A stretch of DNA of 64,000 bases from Anaerosphaera multitolerans (GTDB taxonomy: Bacteria; Bacillota; Clostridia; Tissierellales; Peptoniphilaceae). Under the pieces are notes generated by a model, which was not told where the DNA came from, did no database searches, and saw only the letters and a list, made by a program, of their open reading frames with translations. Made by a program: the position numbers and the translations under genes. Where the stretch lies: assembly GCF_004006535.1 (NCBI RefSeq), contig NZ_RLIH01000003.1:168756-232755 (forward strand), given 5' to 3'. Of this stretch, positions 9,059 to 19,326 are shown piece by piece. How positions within the stretch are numbered: the stretch's first letter is position 1; every line of letters begins with the position of its first letter.

Positions 9059-10178
9059 CAAATAACTCTTTAAATTTATTAAAAAATCCTTTTTTCTCTT
9101 CTTTCCCATTTTCACTTTTTTCTCTAAGAGTTTCAAGTAACTCCCTTTGTTCATCATTGATTTTCTTAGGAACTATTATATCAACGGTAAAGTATAAGTC
9201 TCCTTTACCTTCTTTGTTTATACGGCTAACACCTTCATTTTTTAATTTAAAGGTAGTTCCACCTTGAGTACCTTTCGGAATTTCATAGTCAACTAAGTTA
9301 GTTAAAGTTGGAACTTTTATAGTTCCTCCAAGTACGGCATCCATATAAGTTATAGGAATTTCCAAATGTAAGTCGCTTCCCGATCTTTTAAATACGGAGT
9401 CTTCTTTCACTGAAACGTATATGAATAAATCTCCACTCGGTCCTCCATTTTCTCCAGAATGTCCTTCGCCCTTCATGGAGATAATAGTATTGTTATCTAC
9501 ACCTGCCGGGATTTTAACATTTATCTTTTTATTTACTACCTCTTTTCCTATTCCATGGCATTTATGGCAAGGTTCATCTAATATTTCCCCTGTGCCGTCA
9601 CATTTATCACAGCTTACCACTCTTATAAAACTTCCAAAGGGAGAATTAGACTGTACTTTAACTTGACCTGAACCTCTACACTTATCACAAGTGTGTTTAT
9701 CGGTTCCCGGTTCCGCACCTGTGCCGTCACATCTACTACATACTTCCTGTCTCCTTACATTTACTACCCTTTCAACACCGAAGACAGCTTCTCTAAAATC
9801 TAAAGTAATATCATATCTGATATCCTGTCCTTTAGTTGGAGATACGTTCTTACTACCGGAATAGGAATCTCTAAATCCTCCTCCGAACATATCAAATATG
9901 TCACCAAATATATCCCCGAAACCTCCGAAGCCTCCAAAATCTCCTTCACTAAAGTTTCCGTTTATACCGTCTTCTCCGTAAAGATCATAGGTCTTTCGCT
10001 TTTGCTCATCAGATAAAATCTCATAAGCTACATTTATTTCCTTAAGCCTTTTCTCAGCTTCTTCATCACCATTGTTTAAATCAGGATGGTACTTTTTAGC
10101 AAGTTTTTTATAAGATTTTCTTATTTCTTCATAACTTGCATCTCTACTTACCTCTAAAACATCATAAAAATCTTTCAA
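9054..10178 (-). CDS. dnaJ: Chaperone DnaJ (Hsp40)
   Basis: The protein of about 374 residues contains a J domain with HPD (KKYHPDLN), a glycine/phenylalanine-rich linker (GGFGGFGDIFG), four CxxCxGxG zinc repeats (CSRCDGTG, CDKCRGSG, CDKCDGTG, CHKCHGIG) and the C-terminal substrate-binding domains, so it is full-length type I DnaJ. It stimulates DnaK ATP hydrolysis. The start is chosen at TTG 10178 because AGGTGA lies five bases upstream; an earlier in-frame TTG at 10193 has no such site. A strong terminator precedes the gene. Confidence 0.96.
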   Translation of the reverse strand: MKDFYDVLEVSRDASYEEIRKSYKKLAKKYHPDLNNGDEEAEKRLKEINVAYEILSDEQKRKTYDLYGEDGINGNFSEGDFGGFGGFGDIFGDIFDMFGGGFRDSYSGSKNVSPTKGQDIRYDITLDFREAVFGVERVVNVRRQEVCSRCDGTGAEPGTDKHTCDKCRGSGQVKVQSNSPFGSFIRVVSCDKCDGTGEILDEPCHKCHGIGKEVVNKKINVKIPAGVDNNTIISMKGEGHSGENGGPSGDLFIYVSVKEDSVFKRSGSDLHLEIPITYMDAVLGGTIKVPTLTNLVDYEIPKGTQGGTTFKLKNEGVSRINKEGKGDLYFTVDIIVPKKINDEQRELLETLREKSENGKEEKKGFFNKFKELFE

Positions 10179-10226
10179 TATATCACCTGCCAATTTCTAA
10201 TATATTTTACCTGCTTTTCTAAAAAA

Positions 10227-10261
10227 AATAAAGCTAAATCGCAAAAAGATTTAGCTTTATT
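10227..10261 (-). terminator. Terminator between dnaK and dnaJ
   Basis: Fourteen-base-pair stem (AATAAAGCTAAATC with GATTTAGCTTTATT, seven-base loop) followed on the minus strand by a run of eight T. It should stop most transcripts after dnaK and lower dnaJ expression relative to dnaK. Confidence 0.88.
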
Positions 10262-10273
10262 AAAATGTTATGA

Positions 10274-12085
10274 TTATTCGTCTTCATCAACAACTTCGTA
10301 ATCAGCATCTACTACGTCTTCTTCAGTAGCTCCTTGTCCCTGTTCGCCTTGAGCTTGTTTGTAAACTTCTTCAGAAACTGCATAGAAAGCCTGAGTTAAC
10401 TCTTCTGTCTTAGCCTTAATTTCATCTACATCCTCAGAATCCTTAACTGATTTTAAACCTTCCAATGCTTTTTCAATTTTTTCTTTATCTTCGGCTTTTA
10501 TCTTATCCTTTGCTTCATCTAAAGTAGACTCTGCTTGATAGATTATAGAATCGGCATTATTTCTAGCTTCAATTAAGTCTTTTTTCTTTGCATCTTCTTG
10601 AGCATACATTTCTGCTTCTTTTACTTTCTTTTCAATTTCTTCATCTGTCAAATTGGAAGAAGAAGTAATTGTAATATTTTGTTCTTTTCCTGTTCCTAAA
10701 TCCTTTGCAGATACGTTTACTATACCGTTGGCATCTATATCAAAAGTAACTTCAATTTGAGGCGTACCTCTTCTCGCCGGTAAAATACCATCAAGTTGGA
10801 ACCTTCCAAGAGTTACGTTGTCTGCTGCCATTTGTCTTTCACCTTGAAGCACGTGAATATCCACTGAAGTTTGATTATCTGTAGCTGTAGTAAAAGTTTG
10901 TGATTTCTTAGTTGGAATAGTTGTATTTCTCTCTATTAATCTTGTAGTAACTCCTCCCATAGTCTCAATACCTAAGGACAATGGAGTAACGTCAAGTAAT
11001 AGTAAATCTTTTACATCGCCAGATAGAACTCCACCCTGAATAGCTGCTCCAAGAGCAACACTTTCATCAGGATTTATATCTTTTTGCGGTTCTTTACCAA
11101 CTAGTTTTTTAATACTTGCTTGAACTGCAGGTATTCTTGTAGAACCACCTACTAGCAATACTTTATCTATATCCTTAGCTGATAAACCGGCGTCTTTTAA
11201 AGCATCTAAAACAGGTTGTTCAGTCTTTTTAACTAAATCCTTAGTCAACTCATCAAACTTAGCTCTTGTTAGGTCCATATTTAAGTGAAGTGGTCCTTCA
11301 GCAGTAGCAATAATGAAAGGAAGGTTTATATTTGTTGACATTGTAGAAGAAAGTTCTTTCTTTGCTTTTTCCGCAGCTTCCTTTAATCTTTGAAGACTCA
11401 TTTTATCAGCCTTTAAATCCACTCCATGTTCTTTTTTAAACTGCTCGGAAATAAAATCTATTATTTTGTTATCAAAGTCATCTCCACCAAGTCTATTGTT
11501 ACCTCTAGTTGAATGTACTTCAAAAACTCCATCGGAAAGTTCCAATATTGATACGTCAAAAGTACCTCCACCAAGGTCAAATACCATTACAGTTTGATCT
11601 TCCGTCTGTTTATCTTCTCCATAAGCTAAAGCTGCAGCTGTAGGCTCATTTACTATTCTCTTTACATCTAAGCCCGCTATTAAACCTGCATCCTTAGTAG
11701 CTTGTCTTTGAGAGTCTGTAAAATATGCTGGCACTGTTATAACAGCTTCCGTAATTTTCTCTCCAAGATAACTTTCCGCATCTGACTTTAATTTTTGTAA
11801 AATCATTGCAGAAATTTCTTGAGGTGTATAAGTCTTTCCATCTATTGTAACTTTATAATCAGAACCCATCTCTCTTTTAATTGATTGAATGGTTCTGTCC
11901 GGATTAGTAATTGCTTGACGTTTTGCAGTTTCACCAACTAATCTTTCTCCGTCCTTTGTAAATGCAACTATTGAAGGTGTCGTTCTATTTCCCTCTATAT
12001 TAGGGATTATTATAGAATCCCCGCCTTCCATAACTGCAACAGCAGAGTTTGTAGTTCCTAAATCAATTCCTATTATTTTTCCCAT
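10274..12085 (-). CDS. dnaK: Chaperone DnaK (Hsp70)
   Basis: 603 residues, normal for Gram-positive DnaK. The ATPase domain carries [30 protein letters not shown] and [12 protein letters not shown]; the linker [19 protein letters not shown] and substrate domain follow; the tail is acidic (ending [15 protein letters not shown]). It is the central folding chaperone and works with GrpE and DnaJ from the same cluster under HrcA control. The ATG is preceded by AAGGAGGAAATT. Confidence 0.98.
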   Translation of the reverse strand: MGKIIGIDLGTTNSAVAVMEGGDSIIIPNIEGNRTTPSIVAFTKDGERLVGETAKRQAITNPDRTIQSIKREMGSDYKVTIDGKTYTPQEISAMILQKLKSDAESYLGEKITEAVITVPAYFTDSQRQATKDAGLIAGLDVKRIVNEPTAAALAYGEDKQTEDQTVMVFDLGGGTFDVSILELSDGVFEVHSTRGNNRLGGDDFDNKIIDFISEQFKKEHGVDLKADKMSLQRLKEAAEKAKKELSSTMSTNINLPFIIATAEGPLHLNMDLTRAKFDELTKDLVKKTEQPVLDALKDAGLSAKDIDKVLLVGGSTRIPAVQASIKKLVGKEPQKDINPDESVALGAAIQGGVLSGDVKDLLLLDVTPLSLGIETMGGVTTRLIERNTTIPTKKSQTFTTATDNQTSVDIHVLQGERQMAADNVTLGRFQLDGILPARRGTPQIEVTFDIDANGIVNVSAKDLGTGKEQNITITSSSNLTDEEIEKKVKEAEMYAQEDAKKKDLIEARNNADSIIYQAESTLDEAKDKIKAEDKEKIEKALEGLKSVKDSEDVDEIKAKTEELTQAFYAVSEEVYKQAQGEQGQGATEEDVVDADYEVVDEDE

Positions 12086-12126
12086 ATTATAATTTCCTCC
12101 TTAAGAGATTTTTAATCAATAATTAA

Positions 12127-12672
12127 TTATTGAGATACCTTAACCATTGAAGGTCTAAGCACTCTTTCACCTAATTTATAACCTTTTTGTAACACTTCTA
12201 TTACCATGCCTTCCTTTACACCTTCTTTAGGCTCCACTAGTACTGCATGGTGTATATTTGGATTGAATTCAGCATTAAGGGCTTCAATTTCCTCTACGTC
12301 ATTTTTTTCAAGTAATTCTAAAAGTTGAACATAAATCATCTCCACTCCTTCTGAAAAACTATTCTTTTCAGTATTTGCATCTAATGCTCTTTCAAAGTTA
12401 TCTATTATTGGAAGTAAACCTAAAATTATTTTTTCTATTCCCAATTCTACATAATCTTTTTTTTCACTTTCCGTTCTTCTTTTAAAATTAATAAAATCCG
12501 CTTGAAGTCTAACAAATTTATCTTTAATTAAATCTAACTCACTGTCTTTCTCATTATTTTCTGCTTCTTTTGCTTCCGCTTCCTGAGATAGACTTTCTTT
12601 TTCTTCAACTGTTTTTTCTTCTATTACTTCTTCCGTCTTCTCTTCAATTAGATCTCTTTCTTCATTATTCAC
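12127..12672 (-). CDS. grpE: Nucleotide exchange factor GrpE
   Basis: 181 residues: a glutamate/lysine-rich N-terminal coiled coil (about 1-55), then the GrpE core with FVRLQADFINFKRRTESEK and the C-terminal beta domain ending in VLRPSMVKVSQ. It releases ADP from DnaK. The start is a GTG after AGGTGATT. It begins 4 bases downstream of hrcA, so the two are co-transcribed. Confidence 0.96.
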   Translation of the reverse strand: MNNEERDLIEEKTEEVIEEKTVEEKESLSQEAEAKEAENNEKDSELDLIKDKFVRLQADFINFKRRTESEKKDYVELGIEKIILGLLPIIDNFERALDANTEKNSFSEGVEMIYVQLLELLEKNDVEEIEALNAEFNPNIHHAVLVEPKEGVKEGMVIEVLQKGYKLGERVLRPSMVKVSQ

Positions 12673-12676
12673 ACAA

Positions 12677-13708
12677 TCACCTCACAATTTCATCTAATGC
12701 AAAGGACAAATTATCTCTAAATTCTCTAACCGTATTAATAAATTTCCCATAGTCCATTCTCGTCGGACCTATTATCCCAATTTGCCCTATCTGTTTGTTC
12801 TTCGGATTAAAAGAAGCTTTAATAAGAGAATTGGCTTTCATAAGCTCCATATTGTTTTCACTCCCTATTATTACTTCAACATCTGTTGAATTAGAAGAAT
12901 CATTTATAAATTTTAAAAAAGAGTTTTTATCCTCCATAAAAGAAATAAATTCCCTCGCCTTATCTATATTAAAAAATTCTTCAAAATTTAAAAGATTAGT
13001 AATCCCATCAAAGTAATAATCTACTGAGCTGACCTTTTCATTAAAAGTACTGGCCCTTTTTATTACGTCAGAAATAAAATCACTATACTTTATAATGGAA
13101 CCCTTTAAAACCACTTTCAACCCATAGATTTCCTGAAAATCAATTCCGCTTAAAGACTCATTTAACATATCACAAATGGCTTTAAGTTCATGATCAGGTA
13201 TTGGATTTTCAACATTTATTATTTGTTTCTCAACAACTCCTCTGTTTCCAATAATTAAAAGTAAAATAGTATAATTGTCAATGTTTAATAGATGAATAAA
13301 CTTAATCATCGTGTCCGGCTTCTCTAGGGATAAAATAAAGGCCGCACACTTAGTTTCCTCAGCTAAAAGCGAAACAGTGTTTTCATATAAATCATCAAAA
13401 CCCGTAACACTTTCAAACATCTTATTTATTAAATCTACATTTATTTCTATTCCACTTTCATTTAAAAAATCCTCTTGTAGTCTATCTACAAAATATCTAT
13501 AAGCTTTATCAGATGGAACTCTACCTGCTGATGTGTGAGGTTTACTTAAATAACCTAATTCTTCTAAATCAGCCATTTCATTCCTTATAGTCGCAGAGCT
13601 AATTCCCATTTTCAAATCCTTAGACAAAGTCCTAGATCCAACGGGATTAGGAATGTTTATATAGGAATTTATAACGGCATTTAGAATTTCCATTTTTCTT
13701 TCATCCAT
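12677..13708 (-). CDS. hrcA: Heat-inducible transcription repressor HrcA
   Basis: The protein of 343 residues has an N-terminal winged helix (GSRTLSKDLKMGISSATIRN, typical of HrcA) and the C-terminal GAF-like domain with GIIGPTRMDYGK. HrcA binds CIRCE and represses the heat-shock operon; its activity is kept up by GroEL in known species. The start is ATG 13708: AAGGTG lies six bases upstream, and the GTG at 13717 is part of that ribosome site. The CIRCE element is just upstream, so the gene is autoregulated. Confidence 0.97.
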   Translation of the reverse strand: MDERKMEILNAVINSYINIPNPVGSRTLSKDLKMGISSATIRNEMADLEELGYLSKPHTSAGRVPSDKAYRYFVDRLQEDFLNESGIEINVDLINKMFESVTGFDDLYENTVSLLAEETKCAAFILSLEKPDTMIKFIHLLNIDNYTILLLIIGNRGVVEKQIINVENPIPDHELKAICDMLNESLSGIDFQEIYGLKVVLKGSIIKYSDFISDVIKRASTFNEKVSSVDYYFDGITNLLNFEEFFNIDKAREFISFMEDKNSFLKFINDSSNSTDVEVIIGSENNMELMKANSLIKASFNPKNKQIGQIGIIGPTRMDYGKFINTVREFRDNLSFALDEIVR

Positions 13709-13723
13709 AGCAATCACCTTTTG

Positions 13724-13750
13724 TTAGCACTCTTTTATCTTGAGTGCTAA
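13724..13750 (-). promoter_or_regulatory. CIRCE operator (HrcA binding site)
   Basis: TTAGCACTC, nine bases, GAGTGCTAA: a perfect match to the CIRCE consensus. It lies between the promoter and the hrcA start codon. Confidence 0.98.
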
Positions 13751-13763
13751 AGCTTATGTATAC

Positions 13764-13792
13764 ATAATACTACCTTAGTCAAAGATTGTCAA
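13764..13792 (-). promoter_or_regulatory. Sigma-A promoter of the hrcA-grpE-dnaK operon
   Basis: Minus strand: TTGACA (13792-13787), 17 bases, TATTAT (13769-13764). The predicted start of transcription falls just before CIRCE, the usual arrangement for HrcA repression. Confidence 0.88.
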
Positions 13793-13843
13793 TAGATTTT
13801 GGTTTTTTTATTTATCTCCCTAAAAATAGAGATTTCACCATAT

Positions 13844-13883
13844 TCAAACAGGTTTAAAATAATATCAAACTGTGTTAAAATAA
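13844..13883 (+). repeat. Tandem imperfect 19-base direct repeat upstream of the first lepB
   Basis: TCAAACAGGTTTAAAATAA at 13844-13862 and TCAAACTGTGTTAAAATAA at 13865-13883 match at 16 of 19 positions and are 21 bases apart, two helical turns. They lie directly before the signal peptidase gene and include TAAAAT sequences that could act as -10 boxes. They may be regulator sites or a duplicated promoter. Confidence 0.6.
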
Positions 13884-13910
13884 AGTTTAGCGAAATTTAG
13901 GAGGTATGTT

Positions 13911-14411
13911 TTGAAATATGATAAAATTACCAGCTTAAAGATTATACTTATTGTATTAATCTTAACTCTTTTTATTAGAAATTTTTTATTTAATGTAACT
14001 ATAGTTAACGGTTCTTCAATGGAACCCACTTTATCCAACAAAAGTTTAGTGTTCTCCATAGTTCCGAAGAAACACTTTATCAAACGCGGAGACATTGTTA
14101 TTTTAAAGGCACCCGATAAAAAATATAAGAAATATATAAAAAGAGTCATTGGACTTCCTAATGATGAAGTCCAAATAAAAAACGGCAAGGTTTATATTAA
14201 TGGTGATCTTTATGAAGAAAACTATATCTCAACTGACTATACAGAGGCTATTAACGGAACATATACCATTCTTAAAGAAAATGAATACTTTGTATTGGGA
14301 GATAATAGAGAGCCCGGTAAATCTGAAGATTCAAGGTATTTCGGTCCTATAGATAAAAGAAACATAAAGTCAGTGATTATTTTTAGGATATATCCTTTTA
14401 GAAAGTTTTAA
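13911..14411 (+). CDS. lepB: Type I signal peptidase (first of two)
   Basis: 166 residues: one N-terminal membrane helix (about 8-24), catalytic Ser36 in NGSSMEPTL, catalytic Lys77 in KYIKRVIGLP, and the box E sequence GDNREPGKSEDSR. It cleaves signal peptides of secreted proteins outside the membrane. The start is TTG 13911 with AGGAGG six bases upstream. A second signal peptidase follows 16 bases later; the two are related but not near-identical. Confidence 0.94.
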   Translation: MKYDKITSLKIILIVLILTLFIRNFLFNVTIVNGSSMEPTLSNKSLVFSIVPKKHFIKRGDIVILKAPDKKYKKYIKRVIGLPNDEVQIKNGKVYINGDLYEENYISTDYTEAINGTYTILKENEYFVLGDNREPGKSEDSRYFGPIDKRNIKSVIIFRIYPFRKF

Positions 14412-14427
14412 ATATGAGGTGATTAAT

Positions 14428-14988
14428 TTGGAAGATAAAACCAATGAAGTTAAGGAAAAGGATTCAATTTTTAGTTGGATTATTACCATAATTGCAGCAA
14501 TTGCACTAACTTTTTTCATAACTACTTTTATACTTATTCCAACTATAGTTGTCGGTGAATCTATGAGTCCCACCCTTAGTGAAAATGACAGACTAATATC
14601 TTTAAAATTTCCACTATACTATAGCAACCCTTCAAAGGGAGACATTGTAATACTGGACTCTCCGGAGGAAGATAATAAGGAATATATTAAAAGAGTTATA
14701 GGAGTTCCCGGCGACGTCATTGAGATTGATAATGGCAACGTATATATAAACGGACAATTATACGATGAAGATTATATTAAAGAAGGTGTTCTTACTGAAA
14801 TATACAGCGAAAATTCATGGACACTTTCTTCAGATGAGTACTTTGTAATGGGTGACAACAGATTGCCCGGCAAATCTTTGGACTCAAGATTTTTTGGTCC
14901 TATTAAAAGAGATACCATTAGAGGTATTGCCAATTTTAGATATTGGCCTATTTCAAAATTAGGAGTTGTAGGAGGTATAAATGAATAA
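14428..14988 (+). CDS. lepB: Type I signal peptidase (second of two)
   Basis: About 187 residues with one N-terminal membrane helix, catalytic Ser45 in VGESMSPTL, catalytic Lys88 in [12 protein letters not shown] and box [14 protein letters not shown]. It is slightly longer than its upstream paralogue and differs in the N-terminal cytoplasmic stretch. I place the start at TTG 14428 because GAGGTGA lies five bases before it; the GTG at 14419 is within that site. Its end overlaps the lepA start by 8 bases, so the three genes form one operon. Confidence 0.92.
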   Translation: MEDKTNEVKEKDSIFSWIITIIAAIALTFFITTFILIPTIVVGESMSPTLSENDRLISLKFPLYYSNPSKGDIVILDSPEEDNKEYIKRVIGVPGDVIEIDNGNVYINGQLYDEDYIKEGVLTEIYSENSWTLSSDEYFVMGDNRLPGKSLDSRFFGPIKRDTIRGIANFRYWPISKLGVVGGINE

Positions 14989-16789
14989 AAGGCAAAAAAA
15001 TATTAGGAATTTTTCAATTATAGCTCACATAGATCATGGAAAATCTACTTTAGCTGATAGATTAATTGAACATACAGGAATGCTTACTGAGCGTGAAATG
15101 GATTCTCAGGTTTTAGATTCAATGGATCTTGAAAAAGAAAGAGGCATTACTATTAAGCTCAAAGCCGTTAGATTAATCTACACCGATAAAAAAGGTGAAG
15201 AGTATATCTTTAACTTAATAGATACTCCCGGTCATGTGGACTTTAACTATGAAGTTTCCAGATCTCTGGCAGCCTGTGAAGGAGCCTTAGTAGTAGTTGA
15301 TGCCACTCAGGGTGTTGAAGCACAGACTTTGGGAAATGTATATCTAGCTATAGATCAGGACTTAGAATTAGTTCCTATAATTAATAAGATAGACCTTCCA
15401 AGTGCAAGACCAGATGAAATAAAGCAGGAAATTGAAGATATAATAGGCATAGATGCTGAAAATGCTCCTTTAATTTCCGCTAAAAAAGGAATAGGTATAG
15501 AGGATGTATTTACTAGAATTATAGAAGATATACCTGCCCCGTCGGGAGATGAAAATGCTCCTTTAAAGGCCTTGATATTTGACTCCTACTATGATTCCTA
15601 TAAAGGAGTAATATGTTATGTCAGTATTAAGGATGGAGTAGTTAAACCCGGCGATGAAATTATTATGATGGCAACTAAAAAAGTTTTTGAAGTAGTGGAA
15701 GTTGGAATTACCACCTCCTCTCATATCAGTCTTGATAAACTCTCCGCTGGAGATGTGGGATATATTACGGCAAGCATTAAAAATGTAAAAGAAGCAACTG
15801 TTGGTGACACTATTACATTGGCGAAGAATCCCACGGCTGAACCTCTTCCAGGTTATAAAAAAGTTGTACCAATGGTCTATTGCGGTATCTATCCGGCAGA
15901 AGGTGAAGAGTATACCAACATAAGGGAAGCTTTGGAAAAACTACAAGTTAACGATGCAGCTTTAGTTTTTGAAGCGGAAACTTCCGCAGCTCTCGGTTTT
16001 GGTTTTAGATGTGGCTTTTTAGGCCTTTTGCATATGGAAATTATTCAAGAAAGACTTGAAAGAGAATTTAATTTAGATATTATTACCACTTCCCCATCTG
16101 TTATATATAAAATAAACAAAGTAGATGGAAGTACTGTGGAAATTCAAAACCCTACAAACTTGCCTGATCAAACAGAAATATTGTATATGGAAGAACCTAT
16201 TGTAAGCGCTGATATTATGACTCCTACTGACTATGTAGGAGCCGTTATGGAGCTATGTCAAAACAGACGTGGAACTTTTATTAATATGGAATACTTAGAA
16301 GAGACAAGGGCTTTAATAAAGTATGACCTGCCCCTTAATGAAGTTATTTATGATTTCTTTGATGCTTTAAAGTCAAAGACCAGAGGCTATGCTTCCTATG
16401 ACTACGAGTTAAAGGGATACAATGAATCAAAGTTGGTAAAGCTGGACATATTAATAAACGGAAATATTGTGGATGCTTTATCTATTATAGTTCATGAGTC
16501 CACTGCCTATAATAAGGGACGCAGAATTTGTGAAAAACTTTCTCAGGTAATACCAAGACATCAATTTGCAATACCTATTCAAGCAGCCATAGGAAATAAA
16601 ATAATAGCAAGGGAAACTATAAGGGCACTTAGAAAAGACGTACTTGCAAAATGTTATGGTGGAGATATTTCCAGAAAGAGAAAACTTTTAGAAAAGCAAA
16701 AAGAAGGTAAGAAACGAATGAGAATGGTGGGAGAGGTGGAAGTTCCTCAAGAGGCATTCCTATCTGTTTTAAAATATGAAGAAGAATAG
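14981..16789 (+). CDS. lepA: Elongation factor 4 (LepA)
   Basis: 602 residues, the usual length. The GTPase motifs are [18 protein letters not shown] and NKIDLPSA; the C-terminal LepA-specific domain is present (ending about [17 protein letters not shown]). LepA is a ribosomal translocase implicated in 30S biogenesis and back-translocation. The ATG has GGAGG upstream. The lepB-lepA linkage is ancient and widespread, and hemW following it is also conserved. Confidence 0.97.
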   Translation: MNKRQKNIRNFSIIAHIDHGKSTLADRLIEHTGMLTEREMDSQVLDSMDLEKERGITIKLKAVRLIYTDKKGEEYIFNLIDTPGHVDFNYEVSRSLAACEGALVVVDATQGVEAQTLGNVYLAIDQDLELVPIINKIDLPSARPDEIKQEIEDIIGIDAENAPLISAKKGIGIEDVFTRIIEDIPAPSGDENAPLKALIFDSYYDSYKGVICYVSIKDGVVKPGDEIIMMATKKVFEVVEVGITTSSHISLDKLSAGDVGYITASIKNVKEATVGDTITLAKNPTAEPLPGYKKVVPMVYCGIYPAEGEEYTNIREALEKLQVNDAALVFEAETSAALGFGFRCGFLGLLHMEIIQERLEREFNLDIITTSPSVIYKINKVDGSTVEIQNPTNLPDQTEILYMEEPIVSADIMTPTDYVGAVMELCQNRRGTFINMEYLEETRALIKYDLPLNEVIYDFFDALKSKTRGYASYDYELKGYNESKLVKLDILINGNIVDALSIIVHESTAYNKGRRICEKLSQVIPRHQFAIPIQAAIGNKIIARETIRALRKDVLAKCYGGDISRKRKLLEKQKEGKKRMRMVGEVEVPQEAFLSVLKYEEE

Positions 16790-17951
16790 TATGAAAGCTT
16801 TAGAAACTAATAATCCTAACTTATCAATTTATATACACATTCCCTTCTGCGAAAGTAGATGTTATTATTGTGACTTCTGTTCTTCTGTAATAAAAGATGA
16901 CTTAGTTGAAAAATATTTTTATTATTTAAATTTAGAAATTGAACTTTATAGTGAGTTTTTAAAAGACAAGATTATCAACACTCTTTTTATAGGGGGAGGA
17001 ACTCCAAGTTCTGTAGAAGCTAAATATATTAAGGCTGTTTTAGAAAAACTTAAAACAGTCTCAAGCTTTTCTAAAGATTGTGAAATTACTTTGGAGGTTA
17101 ATCCCAATTCCATTGATAAATCGAAAGTCCATGGCTATTTAAATTCGGGTATCAATCGGTTTTCAATAGGAGCTCAAAGTTTTAATGATGATATTTTAAA
17201 AATCATAGGAAGAATTCATAATGAAGATGATATATTTAAAGCTGTAGATACTCTTAAAAGTTTTAATATTATAAATTACAGTTTGGATTTAATGTTGGCA
17301 CTTCCAAATCAAAAAATGAAAGATATTGAATATTCCATTAAAACCATTGAAGAATTAAATCCAACTCATCTTTCCTATTACAGTTTAATTCTTGAAGATT
17401 CTACACTTTTAAAAAAACTAAGTGACGAGGGAAAACTAAATTTCCCGAACGAAGATTTAGATAGAGAGATGTACCACTACGTTATAAACTCTCTAAGAAA
17501 CTTAGGCTATTTTCAATATGAAATTTCTAATTTTTCCAAAAAGGGATTTATATCAAGACACAATTTAAACTATTGGACACTGAAAAACTATCTAGGCTTG
17601 GGACTTTCCTCCCATTCCAACATTGATACTTTAAGGTTTAACAATTTTTATAATTTTAACAACTATTTTAAAGCAATTGAAAATAAAAAATATCCAATTG
17701 AATACTATGAAAATTTAACGGTTAAAGATAGAGTCAATGAGTTTTCCATTTTAGGTTTGCGTTTAAATTCCGGTATTGATATTTCAAGAGCTAATGAGAT
17801 GTTTAATATAAATTTCTCTAGTTACTACAAAGATGAAATAGAAAAAAACCTCAATGGAGGTTTGATCTATATAAAAGATAATTTTATTAAATTAACGGAC
17901 CGAGGTCGTGATTTGTCAAATATTGTAGAAACAGATTTTATTCGACTTTAG
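16776..17951 (+). CDS. hemW: Radical SAM protein HemW (HemN-like)
   Basis: 391 residues with [17 protein letters not shown] near the N-terminus, placing the [4Fe-4S] cysteines at 25, 29 and 32, and GGGTPSS, EVNPNS and SIGAQSFND further on. HemW is a heme-binding radical SAM protein; most copies annotated as coproporphyrinogen dehydrogenase are really HemW, as its place behind lepA indicates. It overlaps lepA by 14 bases. An ATG at 16791 is an alternative start; neither has a strong ribosome site. Confidence 0.92.
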   Translation: MKKNSMKALETNNPNLSIYIHIPFCESRCYYCDFCSSVIKDDLVEKYFYYLNLEIELYSEFLKDKIINTLFIGGGTPSSVEAKYIKAVLEKLKTVSSFSKDCEITLEVNPNSIDKSKVHGYLNSGINRFSIGAQSFNDDILKIIGRIHNEDDIFKAVDTLKSFNIINYSLDLMLALPNQKMKDIEYSIKTIEELNPTHLSYYSLILEDSTLLKKLSDEGKLNFPNEDLDREMYHYVINSLRNLGYFQYEISNFSKKGFISRHNLNYWTLKNYLGLGLSSHSNIDTLRFNNFYNFNNYFKAIENKKYPIEYYENLTVKDRVNEFSILGLRLNSGIDISRANEMFNINFSSYYKDEIEKNLNGGLIYIKDNFIKLTDRGRDLSNIVETDFIRL

Positions 17952-17962
17952 CAAATCTAATC

Positions 17963-17991
17963 TTGCAATGTTGCCAAATTAATGTTAAAAT
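17963..17991 (+). promoter_or_regulatory. Candidate promoter for rpsT
   Basis: TTGCAA (17963-17968), 17 bases, TAAAAT (17986-17991), followed by the rpsT ribosome site about 25 bases on. Confidence 0.6.
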
Positions 17992-18028
17992 ACTTAAAGC
18001 TTATAGATGAACTATGGAGGTGAATTAC

Positions 18029-18292
18029 ATGGCAAATATTAAATCCGCTATAAAGAGAATTGATGTTGCAAATAGAAATAATGAACGTAATAAGGCAATG
18101 AAAACTGAAGTTAAAACAAATATCAAAAAGTTTGAACAAGCGTTAAATTCAGGTAATATAGATGAAGCAAGAGAACTTTTAAAGATTATTGATAAAAAAC
18201 TTAAAAAAGCTGCTCATAAAAACATAATACACAAAAATAATGTTGCAAGAAAAATGTCAAGATTGACTCTTAAGTTAAATAAAGTAAGTTAA
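18029..18292 (+). CDS. rpsT: 30S ribosomal protein S20
   Basis: 87 residues beginning MANIKSAIKRIDVANRNNERN, the family signature, all helical and basic. It binds 16S rRNA early in 30S assembly. The start is ATG 18029 with GGAGG eight bases upstream rather than the longer in-frame ATG at 18014. It ends inside a convergent terminator shared with holA. Confidence 0.97.
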   Translation: MANIKSAIKRIDVANRNNERNKAMKTEVKTNIKKFEQALNSGNIDEARELLKIIDKKLKKAAHKNIIHKNNVARKMSRLTLKLNKVS

Positions 18293-18323
18293 TAAAAGCT
18301 TCTTCAGAAGTTTTTATTAACTT
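18286..18323. terminator. Bidirectional terminator between rpsT and holA
   Basis: A 17-base-pair inverted repeat (AAGTTAATAAAAGCTTC with GAAGTTTTTATTAACTT, loop TTCA). The rpsT stop codon lies in one arm and the holA stop begins in the other. On the plus strand it is followed by a run of seven T. Confidence 0.88.
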
Positions 18324-19326
18324 ATTTTTTTGTAAATTCAACTATTAAAGTTTCTAACAAAACATCTTCCATAACACTTGATGTTTTTAGAGATTCATCT
18401 ACTATAAGTAGTCTTTTATAAAAATCATAGAGAAAATCAACTTTAAAATTATGGGCAACTTTTGCAATTTTCCCGTATTCATATTGTTTTATTCCTATTT
18501 CATTCATAATTTCAACATCTTTATACATTGACCCTTTTAATTCAATATAAGATATTAGTATTCTCACCTGTCTGATAAACATAAACAAAATTTTTTGTAC
18601 CGGTTCATTTAAAAGATGTAAATTTCTATATTCTTTTAAAGCTCCTTCAGTGTCTTTATTTGTCAATGCATTTAAAAAATTAAAAATATTTGAATCCGTA
18701 TTTTCAGTTAAAGACTCGTCTATTAATGCTTTATTTACCACTTCTCCAACTGATAATGACAACATTTTATCCAATTCATTTTTTAAATCGTAAAGAGTCA
18801 TTTCTATATTTTTAGAATTATAAGAAGATTTACTAACTAGGTAACTTAAGTCAGTCTTAGTTATTGTATATCCCTTTCTAACAATATACCCTTCAACAAA
18901 GCGCAAAACTTCCCTACTGTCTAATTTCCCAAATTCTACATTTCTCTTTCTCTTCGAAAAATACTTGTAAAAACTCTTTGTCTTATTTAAACTATTCTCA
19001 CTATCTAAAAAAACTAAAATACAAAAATCTCCAATCTTGTCTAAAAAACTTCCAAAGTCCTTTGTTACATTTTCAGAAAAAGCAGTAACATCCTTTACAA
19101 ATATGACTCTTTTATCACTCATTATCGGAAGGGTTTCGCAAAAAGCTATTAACTTTTCCTCTGTTAAAGCCTTTCCTTCAAAAAACGCTAGATTAAAAGT
19201 TTCCATACCTTTTGGAATATACTTTTTTGAAATATACTCCACTGCATTATCTATTAGCAGCTTTTCGCTGCCGTAAAATAAATATGCTCCACTTAATTCC
19301 ATTTTATATAGTTCTCTGTACTTCAT
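18322..19326 (-). CDS. holA: DNA polymerase III delta subunit
   Basis: 334 residues with the early segment AYLFYGSEKLLIDNAVEYI matching the clamp-loader delta subunit, and a helical C-terminal collar region. Delta opens the beta sliding clamp. It lies next to comEC and rpsT, the conserved comEC-holA-rpsT neighbourhood of Bacillota, which confirms the assignment. Its start overlaps the end of comEC by 23 bases, with GTGGAG before the ATG. Confidence 0.92.
   Translation of the reverse strand: MKYRELYKMELSGAYLFYGSEKLLIDNAVEYISKKYIPKGMETFNLAFFEGKALTEEKLIAFCETLPIMSDKRVIFVKDVTAFSENVTKDFGSFLDKIGDFCILVFLDSENSLNKTKSFYKYFSKRKRNVEFGKLDSREVLRFVEGYIVRKGYTITKTDLSYLVSKSSYNSKNIEMTLYDLKNELDKMLSLSVGEVVNKALIDESLTENTDSNIFNFLNALTNKDTEGALKEYRNLHLLNEPVQKILFMFIRQVRILISYIELKGSMYKDVEIMNEIGIKQYEYGKIAKVAHNFKVDFLYDFYKRLLIVDESLKTSSVMEDVLLETLIVEFTKK

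Noticed and set aside
12117..12132. CAATAATTAATTATTG palindrome before dnaK as terminator
   Set aside because: AT-only stem without a T run, and grpE-dnaK should be co-transcribed.
13865..14188. Minus-strand open frame of 107 codons
   Set aside because: It is antisense to the first signal peptidase, which has motifs, a ribosome site and a normal length.
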